Part shown: positions 23,957 to 31,870 of the stretch, one piece after another
How the letters are laid out: every line of letters begins with the position of its first letter
Position numbering within the stretch: the first letter of the stretch is position 1
Origin: Bacteroidota bacterium
Lineage (GTDB): Bacteria; Bacteroidota; Bacteroidia; Chitinophagales; Chitinophagaceae
Reading direction: 5' to 3'
Length of the DNA stretch: 37,547 nucleotides
Assembly (NCBI GenBank): GCA_005788265.1
Contig: SXYR01000066.1
Coordinates: 1-37,547 of the forward strand
Position numbers and translations under genes: made by a program
Notes under the pieces: model-generated
The model's input: only the letters and a program-made list of their open reading frames with translations
Told to the model about the DNA's origin: nothing
The model's database searches: none

Positions 23957-25525
23957 ATGAACAAGCAAAAAATACAGGTTTTTGTTCCGATTTTATTCTC
24001 TGTTGCCGTGATCATGGGCATGTTTATTGGATACAAATTACACAGCAATATGCCAAATACGAAAAGTTTTTTTGGAGCAATTGCCACTCAACCGCAAAAC
24101 GAAATATTGCATATCATTCAACAACGGTATGTTGACTCTGTTGACAATGCCAAATTATCAAAAGCATCCATCGATGCCATATTGAATGAACTCGATCCCC
24201 ACAGCATGTATATTCCCAGTCAACAACTAAATGAAATCAATGAAGACCTGGATGGCTCCTTCCAAGGGATTGGCATTGAATTCAACATATTGAAAGATAC
24301 CGTTCATGTACTGCATGTAGTAGAAGGAGGTCCATCGGAAAAAGCTGGCATCAAAACCGGAGATAAAATATTACAAGTAGATAAGTACAATGCTGTTGGA
24401 ATAAAAAATACCGAAGACTTCAAAAAATGGGTCAAGGGTCCAAAAGGCACAACAGTTGAAATCCAAATCATGACTGGGGGGAAAAAAATATCTAAAAAAA
24501 TAAAACGTGATTTCATACCACTGCCCTCTTTGGATGCTTTTTACATGATTGATAAAAACAAAGGATATATCAAATTGAACAGGTTTTCAAATAATACCTA
24601 CAAAGAATTTTTCGATGCATTGGAAAACCTGACCCAAAAAGGAATGAATCAACTCATCCTTGACCTGAGAGACAATGGCGGAGGCATTCTTGAAGAGGCC
24701 ATTGACATCATAGATGAATTGGTGGGCGGTGACAAAATGATTGTGTATACCAATGGACTTAAAAACCCTAAAAAAGAATACAAGGCAAAACGCAAAGGTA
24801 TTTTTGAAGAAGGCACAATCATCGTCTTGCTCAATGAAAATTCAGCATCTGCAAGCGAAGTCATTGCTGGAGCCCTGCAAGACCTTGACAGGGCAACAAT
24901 CGTTGGAAGAAGAAGCTTTGGAAAAGGCCTGGTTCAGGAACAATTTTCTCTATCAGACGGTTCAGCACTCCGGCTGACAACAGCAAGGTATTATACTCCA
25001 TTGGGAAGAAGCATCCAAAAGCCCTATGACAGGGGAATTGAGGCATATGCATCAGAAGTCATGAATCGTTTCCATCTTTCTGGGAATGCTGATAGCAGCA
25101 AAAATAATAACTTAGAAGTATACACTACTTCCAAAGGAAAAAAGTTATACGGAGGAGGTGGAATAACTCCAGACATTGTCATTCCATTCAATCGATTCTT
25201 ACTTGACACCAACTTGAATGTATTGTATAAAAACAACCTCCTTGGTTTTTTTGCATACAATTATTACATGAATCATCGTGAAGAAATCAAGTCATTTGGC
25301 AATGCCGAAACATTCAATGCCCAATTCAATTTAGATGCAAATACTTTGAGCCTGCTGATAAAAAGCGCTCAATCAACTGCCCAGTTCAATGATGTACAAC
25401 GGCAGTTTATCAAACAGCGATTCAAGGCTTTGCTGGGCAAAATGGAATGGGGTCAATCAGCATCAACCCTTGTGCTCAATACACTAGATGAAACATATCT
25501 GAAAGCAGTCCAATCTCTCAATTAG
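23957..25525 (+). CDS. S41-family C-terminal processing protease (CtpA/Prc type)
   Basis: These secreted serine proteases trim or degrade envelope proteins. The ATG at 23957 gives 522 residues; the in-frame TTG at 23945 is less likely. Residues 7-25 form a signal anchor or signal peptide (VFVPILFSVAVIMGMFIGY). A PDZ domain spans about 100-175 (SFQGIGIEFNI, GGPSEKAGIKTGDKILQVD). The catalytic domain has LDLRDNGGGILEEAIDI, NENSASASEVIAGALQD with nucleophile S298, and GRRSFGKGLVQEQF with general base K323, 25 residues apart as in Prc and CtpB. The C-terminal 130 residues after PDIVIP are an extra helical region. The 3' end overlaps the convergent methyltransferase gene by 8 bases. No regulator or substrate gene is adjacent. 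Confidence 0.93.
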   Translation: MNKQKIQVFVPILFSVAVIMGMFIGYKLHSNMPNTKSFFGAIATQPQNEILHIIQQRYVDSVDNAKLSKASIDAILNELDPHSMYIPSQQLNEINEDLDGSFQGIGIEFNILKDTVHVLHVVEGGPSEKAGIKTGDKILQVDKYNAVGIKNTEDFKKWVKGPKGTTVEIQIMTGGKKISKKIKRDFIPLPSLDAFYMIDKNKGYIKLNRFSNNTYKEFFDALENLTQKGMNQLILDLRDNGGGILEEAIDIIDELVGGDKMIVYTNGLKNPKKEYKAKRKGIFEEGTIIVLLNENSASASEVIAGALQDLDRATIVGRRSFGKGLVQEQFSLSDGSALRLTTARYYTPLGRSIQKPYDRGIEAYASEVMNRFHLSGNADSSKNNNLEVYTTSKGKKLYGGGGITPDIVIPFNRFLLDTNLNVLYKNNLLGFFAYNYYMNHREEIKSFGNAETFNAQFNLDANTLSLLIKSAQSTAQFNDVQRQFIKQRFKALLGKMEWGQSASTLVLNTLDETYLKAVQSLN

Positions 25526-26402
25526 TGTTTTGCCTATAAATATAAATTTGAGAACTGCACTTTCCAGGTTGAAACAATGCAAAAAAGTTGGAGATTATGC
25601 CGTTTAAAATAGCAGGAACCATATTGATGCTGCCGCTTTTATATTTCTCGCTCAACATACTTACATAGAAAGAATCAAACCACATTGGCCTCATTGCAAT
25701 TTTGAAAAATCCTTTCTCGGTTAACAACTGATGCATGGATTGGGGTGTAAAATGATGTAAATGTCTTGGCACATCGTATGCTGCCCAAAATTGCTGATAA
25801 TGTTGCGCATCCCATGAAGTATGATTGGGAACTGCAATCACCAAAATTCCATTTTCCTTCAAGATGCTTTTGAAAGCATCCAGCGTTTCATGCAACGCAT
25901 GTACATGTTCCAATACATGCCACAATGTAATTGCATCAAATGTTTTTGGAATAAGTTCATTTAAGGCCGAAGGGGATAAAACAGATGATCCAATAGCACC
26001 AGAAGCTTTTGCTCTGGCTGCTTCATCGGGTTCCATCCCCATTACTGTCCATTTCTTTTGTTTTGCAAATTTTAGAAAAGCGCCTGTACCACAACCATAA
26101 TCAAGCAAATGACCGGATTTCAAATTCGAATAAGAACCAATGAGGTTGAATTTTTGGGCGACTGAAATATTTCTGACAAACTGATATACCTTATTGAAAA
26201 TACCTTTGCTGCTGTCAGTATGTGAAATATAATCAGATGAATCATAATACCTGCCTATTTCCTGCATGGTGGGAGGATGATCTGTATAGACATACCCACA
26301 ATGATCACAACGCATTAAATGAAAGGTCTCATTGGATACAGTGTAATCCTTCACATGAAGAAAAGAACTGGCATGGTCATGCGAACAAATTGTACAATTC
26401 AC
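25518..26402 (-). CDS. Zinc-ribbon class I SAM-dependent methyltransferase
   Basis: A start at GTG 26402 (294 residues) is chosen because it lies 5 bases after the upstream stop and makes the protein begin with the zinc-ribbon MNCTICSHDH. A longer frame runs into the upstream gene and encodes non-conserved sequence. Four cysteines, C3, C6, C32 and C35, form the ribbon. Then come YYDSSDYISHTDSSKG and the Rossmann-like methyltransferase with motif I LLDYGCGTGAFLKF (99-112), acidic E124, LWHVLEHV and a strand ILVIAVPNHTSWD. A PRHLHHFTPQSM segment near the end is common in sugar or lipid methyltransferases of this kind. The substrate is unknown. It is the last gene of the TPR/barrel/HU-like operon and overlaps the convergent S41 protease gene. 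Confidence 0.85.
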   Translation of the reverse strand: MNCTICSHDHASSFLHVKDYTVSNETFHLMRCDHCGYVYTDHPPTMQEIGRYYDSSDYISHTDSSKGIFNKVYQFVRNISVAQKFNLIGSYSNLKSGHLLDYGCGTGAFLKFAKQKKWTVMGMEPDEAARAKASGAIGSSVLSPSALNELIPKTFDAITLWHVLEHVHALHETLDAFKSILKENGILVIAVPNHTSWDAQHYQQFWAAYDVPRHLHHFTPQSMHQLLTEKGFFKIAMRPMWFDSFYVSMLSEKYKSGSINMVPAILNGIISNFFALFQPGKCSSQIYIYRQNTN

Positions 26403-26407
26403 AGGTA

Positions 26408-27067
26408 TTATTTTTGCAAAGTATATGTGCTGATGGCATGTTTCACATGAACAGGATCGTAGCGTGCATCCAAAAAGGAGAAACTTCCCAAAAAGAAACG
26501 AATAACAATGGATGTCGCAGCAATTGAAATCAAAAGGACAGAGGCGATTTTCCACCTTTGCCATGCTTGTCCCTTTCGCTGATCCACAAAATATTGGTGC
26601 AAATCATCAGATGACTGTAGCTTATCGCCCGTCAATACATCATGCGAATAAATTTCTCTTACAACATGTTCATAACCTAATTTCCCAGATAATATTTCCA
26701 GTTCATTTAGGGGTATGAATTCAACTTTTTTTGCCTCATTCAATGAAAAAGAGCCAACACCTTCCCACTCTACTTTGCCGTTGGACTGAAGCAGTTGATT
26801 CGCTTGAACGGAAAATGTTCGATACAACTCATCTAACTCATTGTCGGATATATTCAATTGAGATTTCAAATAAACATTGAGGGACTCATCCGAGGCTTCG
26901 TCGGTTGGTTCAAAATGAAATCGAAATACTGGCGAGTACAATACCTTGTTTGCAAAATCATTGGTTGATGGAATCCTGATCAAGGACAATACACCCAATC
27001 CAGGTAAAGCAATATTGCCATTGATTGAAAAATATTTGTATAAATATTTAGAAAAATCACTGTTCAT
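26408..27067 (-). CDS. HU-CCDC81-like domain protein with one membrane helix
   Basis: The 219-residue protein resembles the Bacteroidota HU-CCDC81 group, in which two divergent HU-fold units at the N-terminus precede a membrane helix. Unit 1 (about 1-55) contains YLYKYFSINGNIALPGLGVL, and unit 2 (about 60-122) contains VEWEGVGSFSLNE. Both have the small-x-PGLG/EGVGSF turn of the family. Residues about 123-172 are a polar linker. One membrane helix spans 173-194, and only about 25 residues follow, so there is no SPOR domain such as many relatives carry. The HU-like part should be cytoplasmic. Whether it binds DNA is not known. It starts 2 bases after the barrel gene stop and ends 5 bases before the methyltransferase. 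Confidence 0.7.
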   Translation of the reverse strand: MNSDFSKYLYKYFSINGNIALPGLGVLSLIRIPSTNDFANKVLYSPVFRFHFEPTDEASDESLNVYLKSQLNISDNELDELYRTFSVQANQLLQSNGKVEWEGVGSFSLNEAKKVEFIPLNELEILSGKLGYEHVVREIYSHDVLTGDKLQSSDDLHQYFVDQRKGQAWQRWKIASVLLISIAATSIVIRFFLGSFSFLDARYDPVHVKHAISTYTLQK

Positions 27068-27069
27068 CG

Positions 27070-28725
27070 TTATTGTTTTACCGGTTTACCCAATACATAT
27101 TTGATGCCTCCTATAAAATTAAATCCATATGCAGTGTATTGGTTCCATCGCTGGTATTGGACATTCGCAATATTATTCAAATCAAGCCAAAATCCCCACT
27201 TATCATTCAAATTATATTTGAATGATAAGTTGATATCAGCGACAGTGCTTAGTTTGACGTTAGAAACTGAGTTAGTTGCATATGAACCAGTCCAAAAGCT
27301 GCTGTTGAACAGAAGAGTCAGCTTTTCAATTGGTTTCCAGGTTGTTTTTACCCCCCATTGAAATGGGAGCATGCCAAATGGTTTTTCATACATCACCTGT
27401 CGTTGAAAAGATGTCCATTTCAAATCTGATGAAAAAGTTAGTCTTTGATTGAGAAAATAAGTGAAGCTGGATTTTACATCAATGGTTCTAAGAGATGATT
27501 CAAAAATTGTCAAAAAATCTTTACCAATCAACCCATTGTTGATGAAAAGGGGGATGTTTTTATGTTGTGTTGCCCCGGTTTCAATATCAATAGAAAATCC
27601 ATTTTCGCTGTGCAGATCGAACCCGGCAAATAAATAATGTTGCTCATATACCGGAGATATCAAGTTGAGCACTGGGTGGACAAATGGATTTTGAAGTAAA
27701 ATTTTATAGGGTGAATTGATTTCATATATGGATTGAAATCCTCCTTTTAGGTGCCATTTCCCATCATTCAATATATGTTTCAAAAAGATATTTGGCATGA
27801 ATTTCAATTGCTTGTTAAAATAAGCAGGCAATGCGGTTAAATTAAAAACCCAATTTTGATGAATCATTTCAGCACTAACCGGTAGTTTTAGTAGAAAGAT
27901 ATCATCAACAAATGAACGCTGAACAGCATTCACGTGCAGCCAAGAAAATGAAGGAACTGATTTGAATGTGAACCCTTTTTTCCAATTAAAGTAAGTAGGC
28001 ATCTCTATCGAAGAACTGAGGGTATTGTACTTGCGATTGGTTGTGAGAAAATCCAATGCAAAAGTTGGATTGACATTGATTTTTCCCTCTTCACCAGCAA
28101 CATTATTAAGTGCTGCATTTACATTGAAATTGGTATACTTCTGTTTCAGTTCCTCTAACGGAACATTGACATAGATCGTCCGGTCATAGCCATAGTTCCT
28201 GTAATTAAAATTCTCTACCCTGGCTCCTAACTTGTACTGATAATTTTCGGAAATTCTTTTCTTATAAGATGCCCCAATGGTGCCTATGGCGTGTTGTTGA
28301 TAAGGCAACTTGCCTTTCATTGAAAAATAGTCAGCATTGATCTGCAGGAATTGATCAACATTGCTTGATGCGTAAGACAGCGAACCAAATGGTGATTTTA
28401 AATTACCATATCCTATTTGGGCAATAAATTGATTGCCGTCAATTTCCTTTGTTGGAGCAGCATAAGCCAGGGGCTTGATTGTAAATCCACTCATTGGTGT
28501 GGAAAATGATAGTTTAACAGGTTCGTATGAAAATTTATAACGTGTGGTATCGCGTAAAATTGCATCTGGACGAAATTCCAACTTGGGAGATTTAACAATG
28601 CTTGGCTTAAAACTAGAAGTAATATTGATTTCCTCTTTTTGCTGTTTATTGATTTGTGCATGTACATTTTCCAATGCCAATTGGATAAAGAGAATGATGA
28701 ATGTTATGTGTAAATGAAATTTCAC
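27070..28725 (-). CDS. Outer membrane beta-barrel protein (TonB-receptor-like barrel, no plug)
   Basis: The 551-residue protein has a signal peptide (MKFHLHITFIILFIQLALEN then VHAQ). A short periplasmic stretch (INITSSFKPSIVKSPKLEFRP) leads into about 430 residues of alternating aromatic strands such as FIAQIGYGNLKSPFGSLSYA and FNFIGGIKYVLGKP at the end. Such proteins resemble the C-terminal barrel of TonB-dependent receptors but lack an N-terminal plug and a TonB box, so export of nutrients by TonB is unlikely. The start is GTG at 28725, overlapping the TPR gene's TGA as GTGA, so the two are translationally coupled. It is therefore a likely physical partner of the TPR protein. The cargo or role is unknown. 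Confidence 0.78.
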   Translation of the reverse strand: MKFHLHITFIILFIQLALENVHAQINKQQKEEINITSSFKPSIVKSPKLEFRPDAILRDTTRYKFSYEPVKLSFSTPMSGFTIKPLAYAAPTKEIDGNQFIAQIGYGNLKSPFGSLSYASSNVDQFLQINADYFSMKGKLPYQQHAIGTIGASYKKRISENYQYKLGARVENFNYRNYGYDRTIYVNVPLEELKQKYTNFNVNAALNNVAGEEGKINVNPTFALDFLTTNRKYNTLSSSIEMPTYFNWKKGFTFKSVPSFSWLHVNAVQRSFVDDIFLLKLPVSAEMIHQNWVFNLTALPAYFNKQLKFMPNIFLKHILNDGKWHLKGGFQSIYEINSPYKILLQNPFVHPVLNLISPVYEQHYLFAGFDLHSENGFSIDIETGATQHKNIPLFINNGLIGKDFLTIFESSLRTIDVKSSFTYFLNQRLTFSSDLKWTSFQRQVMYEKPFGMLPFQWGVKTTWKPIEKLTLLFNSSFWTGSYATNSVSNVKLSTVADINLSFKYNLNDKWGFWLDLNNIANVQYQRWNQYTAYGFNFIGGIKYVLGKPVKQ

Positions 28726-31700
28726 TTTTTCTTGCTATTGGATTTTTCTTTGTTCTCAACCGATTTCAACAATTCATTTGCCTCCGTCGTCAATGAGGTA
28801 ATTGAACAATGTTCAATGATGCTTTTCAGGGTGGCTTTCGCATTGAAATAATCTTCCTGAACAATGAATATTTCGGCCAATAGTAAATAGGATTTGGTAA
28901 TCCATTTTTCATAGGAACCAGATTGTTCAATTGTACGAATTGCTTCCTTCTCTGCATATTGATAATCGGTCATTAAAAAATAGTTTCGGGCGACCTGGTA
29001 CCTCGACTCTGCCCCAATTGCATTGGAATTAGACGACGACACGAATTGAAAATATTCGATTGATTTTTTATAATCATTATTCAACTGGGCAACATAGCCA
29101 AAAATTGAATACGACAACATGGAGTCTTCTATTGTTGCGGATGATTGATCGATTAATTTTTGAGCCCAAGGATGTGCGTCAGTGAACTGAGCAAGATGAT
29201 AGTATGACTTTACAATACCTCTTAATACATCCAACTGAGCAATTGGATAAGCAGCAATTTCATTTAGCTGCAAATAACACCTCAATGAAGAAACATAATC
29301 GCTCAATTCATTGTAATAGATTTTCGCTGCGTTTTGAAGTGATTTTTCCTGTAAAGCAGTAACTCCCTTCGTTGCAATGGATTCAAAAACTGTAGCAGCT
29401 TCCTTGAATTGCTTCGATTTTAACAAGACGTCTCCTTTGAGGGCAAGGACATTGGCAATGTACAAACCGTTGGGAAATTGTGCAATGTATCCATCCAACG
29501 TGTTGACAATGGACAGGGAGGGATCGATGGAATATGCGTTCTGTATAAACCGATACATCAAAGAATCTTTTTCGACCTGTGTGATTGATTTTCCAGCAGA
29601 TTCCAGGAATTGTTGGTAATCATTGATTTTACCATTTTCCAAAAACATCAATTTGGCATTTTCCATCGCCTCAGAGGTTTGAGGCGTGCTTGGGTATTCT
29701 TTGATGAGTATATTGTATTGCTTGATGGCATCCTCTGCCTGATCAATATTGAAATAAGCTATTCCCATCTTTAAAAAGATTTGTGGACGGAGTTCATCAC
29801 GTTGATCAGTCAAATCGAGCATTTTTTTCAGAAGGAGAATGGCATTTTCAAAATCTTCCTCAGACATATAGGTATCTGCCAATTCCATATACATCAAAGA
29901 GATGTAGGACGATTGTGCGAATCGAGTGACCGCATCTTTTAACAAGTTAATCTTCGATACGGGTGATCGCATACCTTCAATCATTGCCAACTGAAAAACG
30001 GCATAATCTGTTCCAAATCCAATGGATTCAACAACACGCGAATACAACGCCTTTGCTTTGGAAAAGTTTTTATCCATGAAACTGCAGTCAGCAGCACGAA
30101 GGATTGATTCGCGTATCTTTTGATCACTGATATCATTGTCGATCAAAAAGACCTTTTCAAAATAAGCATGTGCTTTTTTATAATCTTCTAATTCATAAAA
30201 GCAATAACCAAGATTGTAATTTGCATTGATTTCATTGGCATCCCCGTTTGCATAAGATGGATTCGATAAGTATTGCTGAAAAAACTTAGCAGCACTTCCA
30301 AAACTATTTTTCCTAAAAGAGATTTCTCCCAGCCAAAAAATGGAAAGACGATAATAATTTGACAACGGATAAGCGCTTAAATATTTAAGCACTTGTTCTG
30401 CGCTTTCATACTGCACATCATAAAGCAATTCCAGTCCGCGTCCGTAATAAATTCTTGGAATTAAATTTTTCACAACTGGATTTGATAAATCTACTTTATC
30501 TAAAATCTCAAGTGCAGCTTTGAAGTTATTTGTTTTGGCATAGTATTGTAGCAGAATCCCTTTTACCTCTTGATTGAATTTTGAATTTGGATACTCGTCC
30601 AAAAAAGCTGCCATTGTTTTAAAGGCCTGGTCTTCGAAACCTAACTCAAATGATAACTTGCCATCTAAAAAAGCTGCCATCTCCTTTTTATCCGGATCCA
30701 GATTGGATACCGTACAATATTGGAAAGAAGTTCTGGCATTGGATTTGTCACCCAGGTCGAGGTATGAGAGTCCGAGTACGAACATGGATTCAATCGCAAT
30801 ATCATCTTTTCCAACCGACAAAGGTTTGAGTTGATCAATTGCCTTTGTATATTTCTCGAGATGATAATAACTGGTCCCCCACTCAAATCGTTGAACAGGA
30901 TTCAGTGAAACGCCACTGGATATAATTTTTTCATACAGAGATGCAGTTTTGGAATATTCATCCTGATTGAAATATATCGATGAAAGCAATTGCATCATTT
31001 CAACCAAATGAAGCGCCTCAGGATTGGTTAAATATGCCTCGCCGTATTCAAGTGCTTTGCTCTCCATGCCTTTGTCATGGTAGATATAAGCCAGATAAAA
31101 AGGAATGGCTTTAGCATACTGAAGATCTTTTTCAATAGCGGTAAAATGAGTCAATGCCTCATCATAGTTGTTTTCAGAGAAAGCGATAAATCCCAAATAA
31201 TATAGGACATCTGTCTTGTAAAGTGAATTTTCCAACTGAACCAAACTTTTGAAATATGGCTTGGCATTGTCAAACTTTTTTTCAGAAAAATAAGAGACAG
31301 CCTTTTGAAACTGGACTTGTTCTTGCTGTATGTTGTTCATATAAGCCAGATCTATCTTCTCCAGATATGACAATGCTTCATTGAACATGGATAATTCAAA
31401 GTAATAATCTGCCAGAAGAAAAGCCAGTTGGGATTTATATGGAATATGGAAGGATGATTGAACGTATGCAATGCCATTGTTTATAAAATAAGATTCACGT
31501 TGAATAATTCCAATTTGCATTCGCTTGAAATCAAGTGCCTCCTTTATGTCGCCTGATGCAAACTTGTCAATTTTGGACTGAATATTTTCAATGTAATCTA
31601 CGGCAGAAATGTATTGCTGATGGGCAATCAGTTCATCCAGCTGTTTCAACCATCTGTTCTGCAACAAATGACCCTTGTTTTCCTGAGCAGTGCCTGAGAT

Positions 31701-31763
31701 GTTTAAAAAAACGAGGGCAAGCAGGGCCAACACAGAAAAAAATGAACGTTGGAGGTGAATCAT
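28722..31763 (-). CDS. Large secreted TPR-repeat protein
   Basis: The ATG at 31763 gives 1013 residues and a clean signal peptide (MIHLQRSFFSVLALLALVFL, then NISGTAQ). The 36 upstream in-frame codons would put the signal in the wrong place and cover the promoter. The body is an almost unbroken array of tetratricopeptide repeats, seen as recurrent pairs such as LAFLLADYYFELSMFNEAL, YLGFIAFSENNYDEALTHF, YNLGYCFYELEDYKKAHAYF and MGIAYFNIDQAEDAIKQYN, with the usual small residues at positions 8 and 20 and Pro at 32. The C-terminus is Lys-rich (ENKEKSNSKKK). There is no lipobox, so it is probably periplasmic or surface-held by its partners. It leads the operon with the barrel, HU-like and methyltransferase genes and has a strong promoter. 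Confidence 0.88.
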   Translation of the reverse strand: MIHLQRSFFSVLALLALVFLNISGTAQENKGHLLQNRWLKQLDELIAHQQYISAVDYIENIQSKIDKFASGDIKEALDFKRMQIGIIQRESYFINNGIAYVQSSFHIPYKSQLAFLLADYYFELSMFNEALSYLEKIDLAYMNNIQQEQVQFQKAVSYFSEKKFDNAKPYFKSLVQLENSLYKTDVLYYLGFIAFSENNYDEALTHFTAIEKDLQYAKAIPFYLAYIYHDKGMESKALEYGEAYLTNPEALHLVEMMQLLSSIYFNQDEYSKTASLYEKIISSGVSLNPVQRFEWGTSYYHLEKYTKAIDQLKPLSVGKDDIAIESMFVLGLSYLDLGDKSNARTSFQYCTVSNLDPDKKEMAAFLDGKLSFELGFEDQAFKTMAAFLDEYPNSKFNQEVKGILLQYYAKTNNFKAALEILDKVDLSNPVVKNLIPRIYYGRGLELLYDVQYESAEQVLKYLSAYPLSNYYRLSIFWLGEISFRKNSFGSAAKFFQQYLSNPSYANGDANEINANYNLGYCFYELEDYKKAHAYFEKVFLIDNDISDQKIRESILRAADCSFMDKNFSKAKALYSRVVESIGFGTDYAVFQLAMIEGMRSPVSKINLLKDAVTRFAQSSYISLMYMELADTYMSEEDFENAILLLKKMLDLTDQRDELRPQIFLKMGIAYFNIDQAEDAIKQYNILIKEYPSTPQTSEAMENAKLMFLENGKINDYQQFLESAGKSITQVEKDSLMYRFIQNAYSIDPSLSIVNTLDGYIAQFPNGLYIANVLALKGDVLLKSKQFKEAATVFESIATKGVTALQEKSLQNAAKIYYNELSDYVSSLRCYLQLNEIAAYPIAQLDVLRGIVKSYYHLAQFTDAHPWAQKLIDQSSATIEDSMLSYSIFGYVAQLNNDYKKSIEYFQFVSSSNSNAIGAESRYQVARNYFLMTDYQYAEKEAIRTIEQSGSYEKWITKSYLLLAEIFIVQEDYFNAKATLKSIIEHCSITSLTTEANELLKSVENKEKSNSKKK

Positions 31764-31786
31764 GCTCTTCGGGATGATATACTTAC

Positions 31787-31816
31787 CAAAAATAAACCTT
31801 AAATAATCAGAATCAA
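31787..31816 (-). promoter_or_regulatory. Promoter of the TPR/barrel/HU-like operon
   Basis: On the minus strand TTG (31816-31814), a 19-base spacer and TATTTTTG (31794-31787) match the consensus completely. The TPR ATG lies 23 bases further on. The divergent cinA -7 box starts 9 bases beyond the TTG, so both polymerase sites probably overlap. Confidence 0.68.
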
Positions 31817-31824
31817 TCATTTTG

Positions 31825-31832
31825 TAGCTTTG
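31825..31832 (+). promoter_or_regulatory. Possible cinA -7 box
   Basis: TAGCTTTG (31825-31832) matches TAnnTTTG, and the cinA ATG is 38 bases downstream. No TTG sits 19-20 bases upstream, where the bases read AAT, so the promoter is incomplete by consensus. It lies in the 107-base divergent gap shared with the TPR operon. Confidence 0.42.
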
Positions 31833-31870
31833 TAGCCTCGATATTAACATTGAGTTATACACATTATACA

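Noticed and set aside
26403-26564. Long N-terminal extension of the methyltransferase, rich in Cys, Phe and His
   Set aside because: It overlaps the coding region of the HU-like gene in another frame and the family begins with the zinc-ribbon cysteines; GTG at 26402 fits better.
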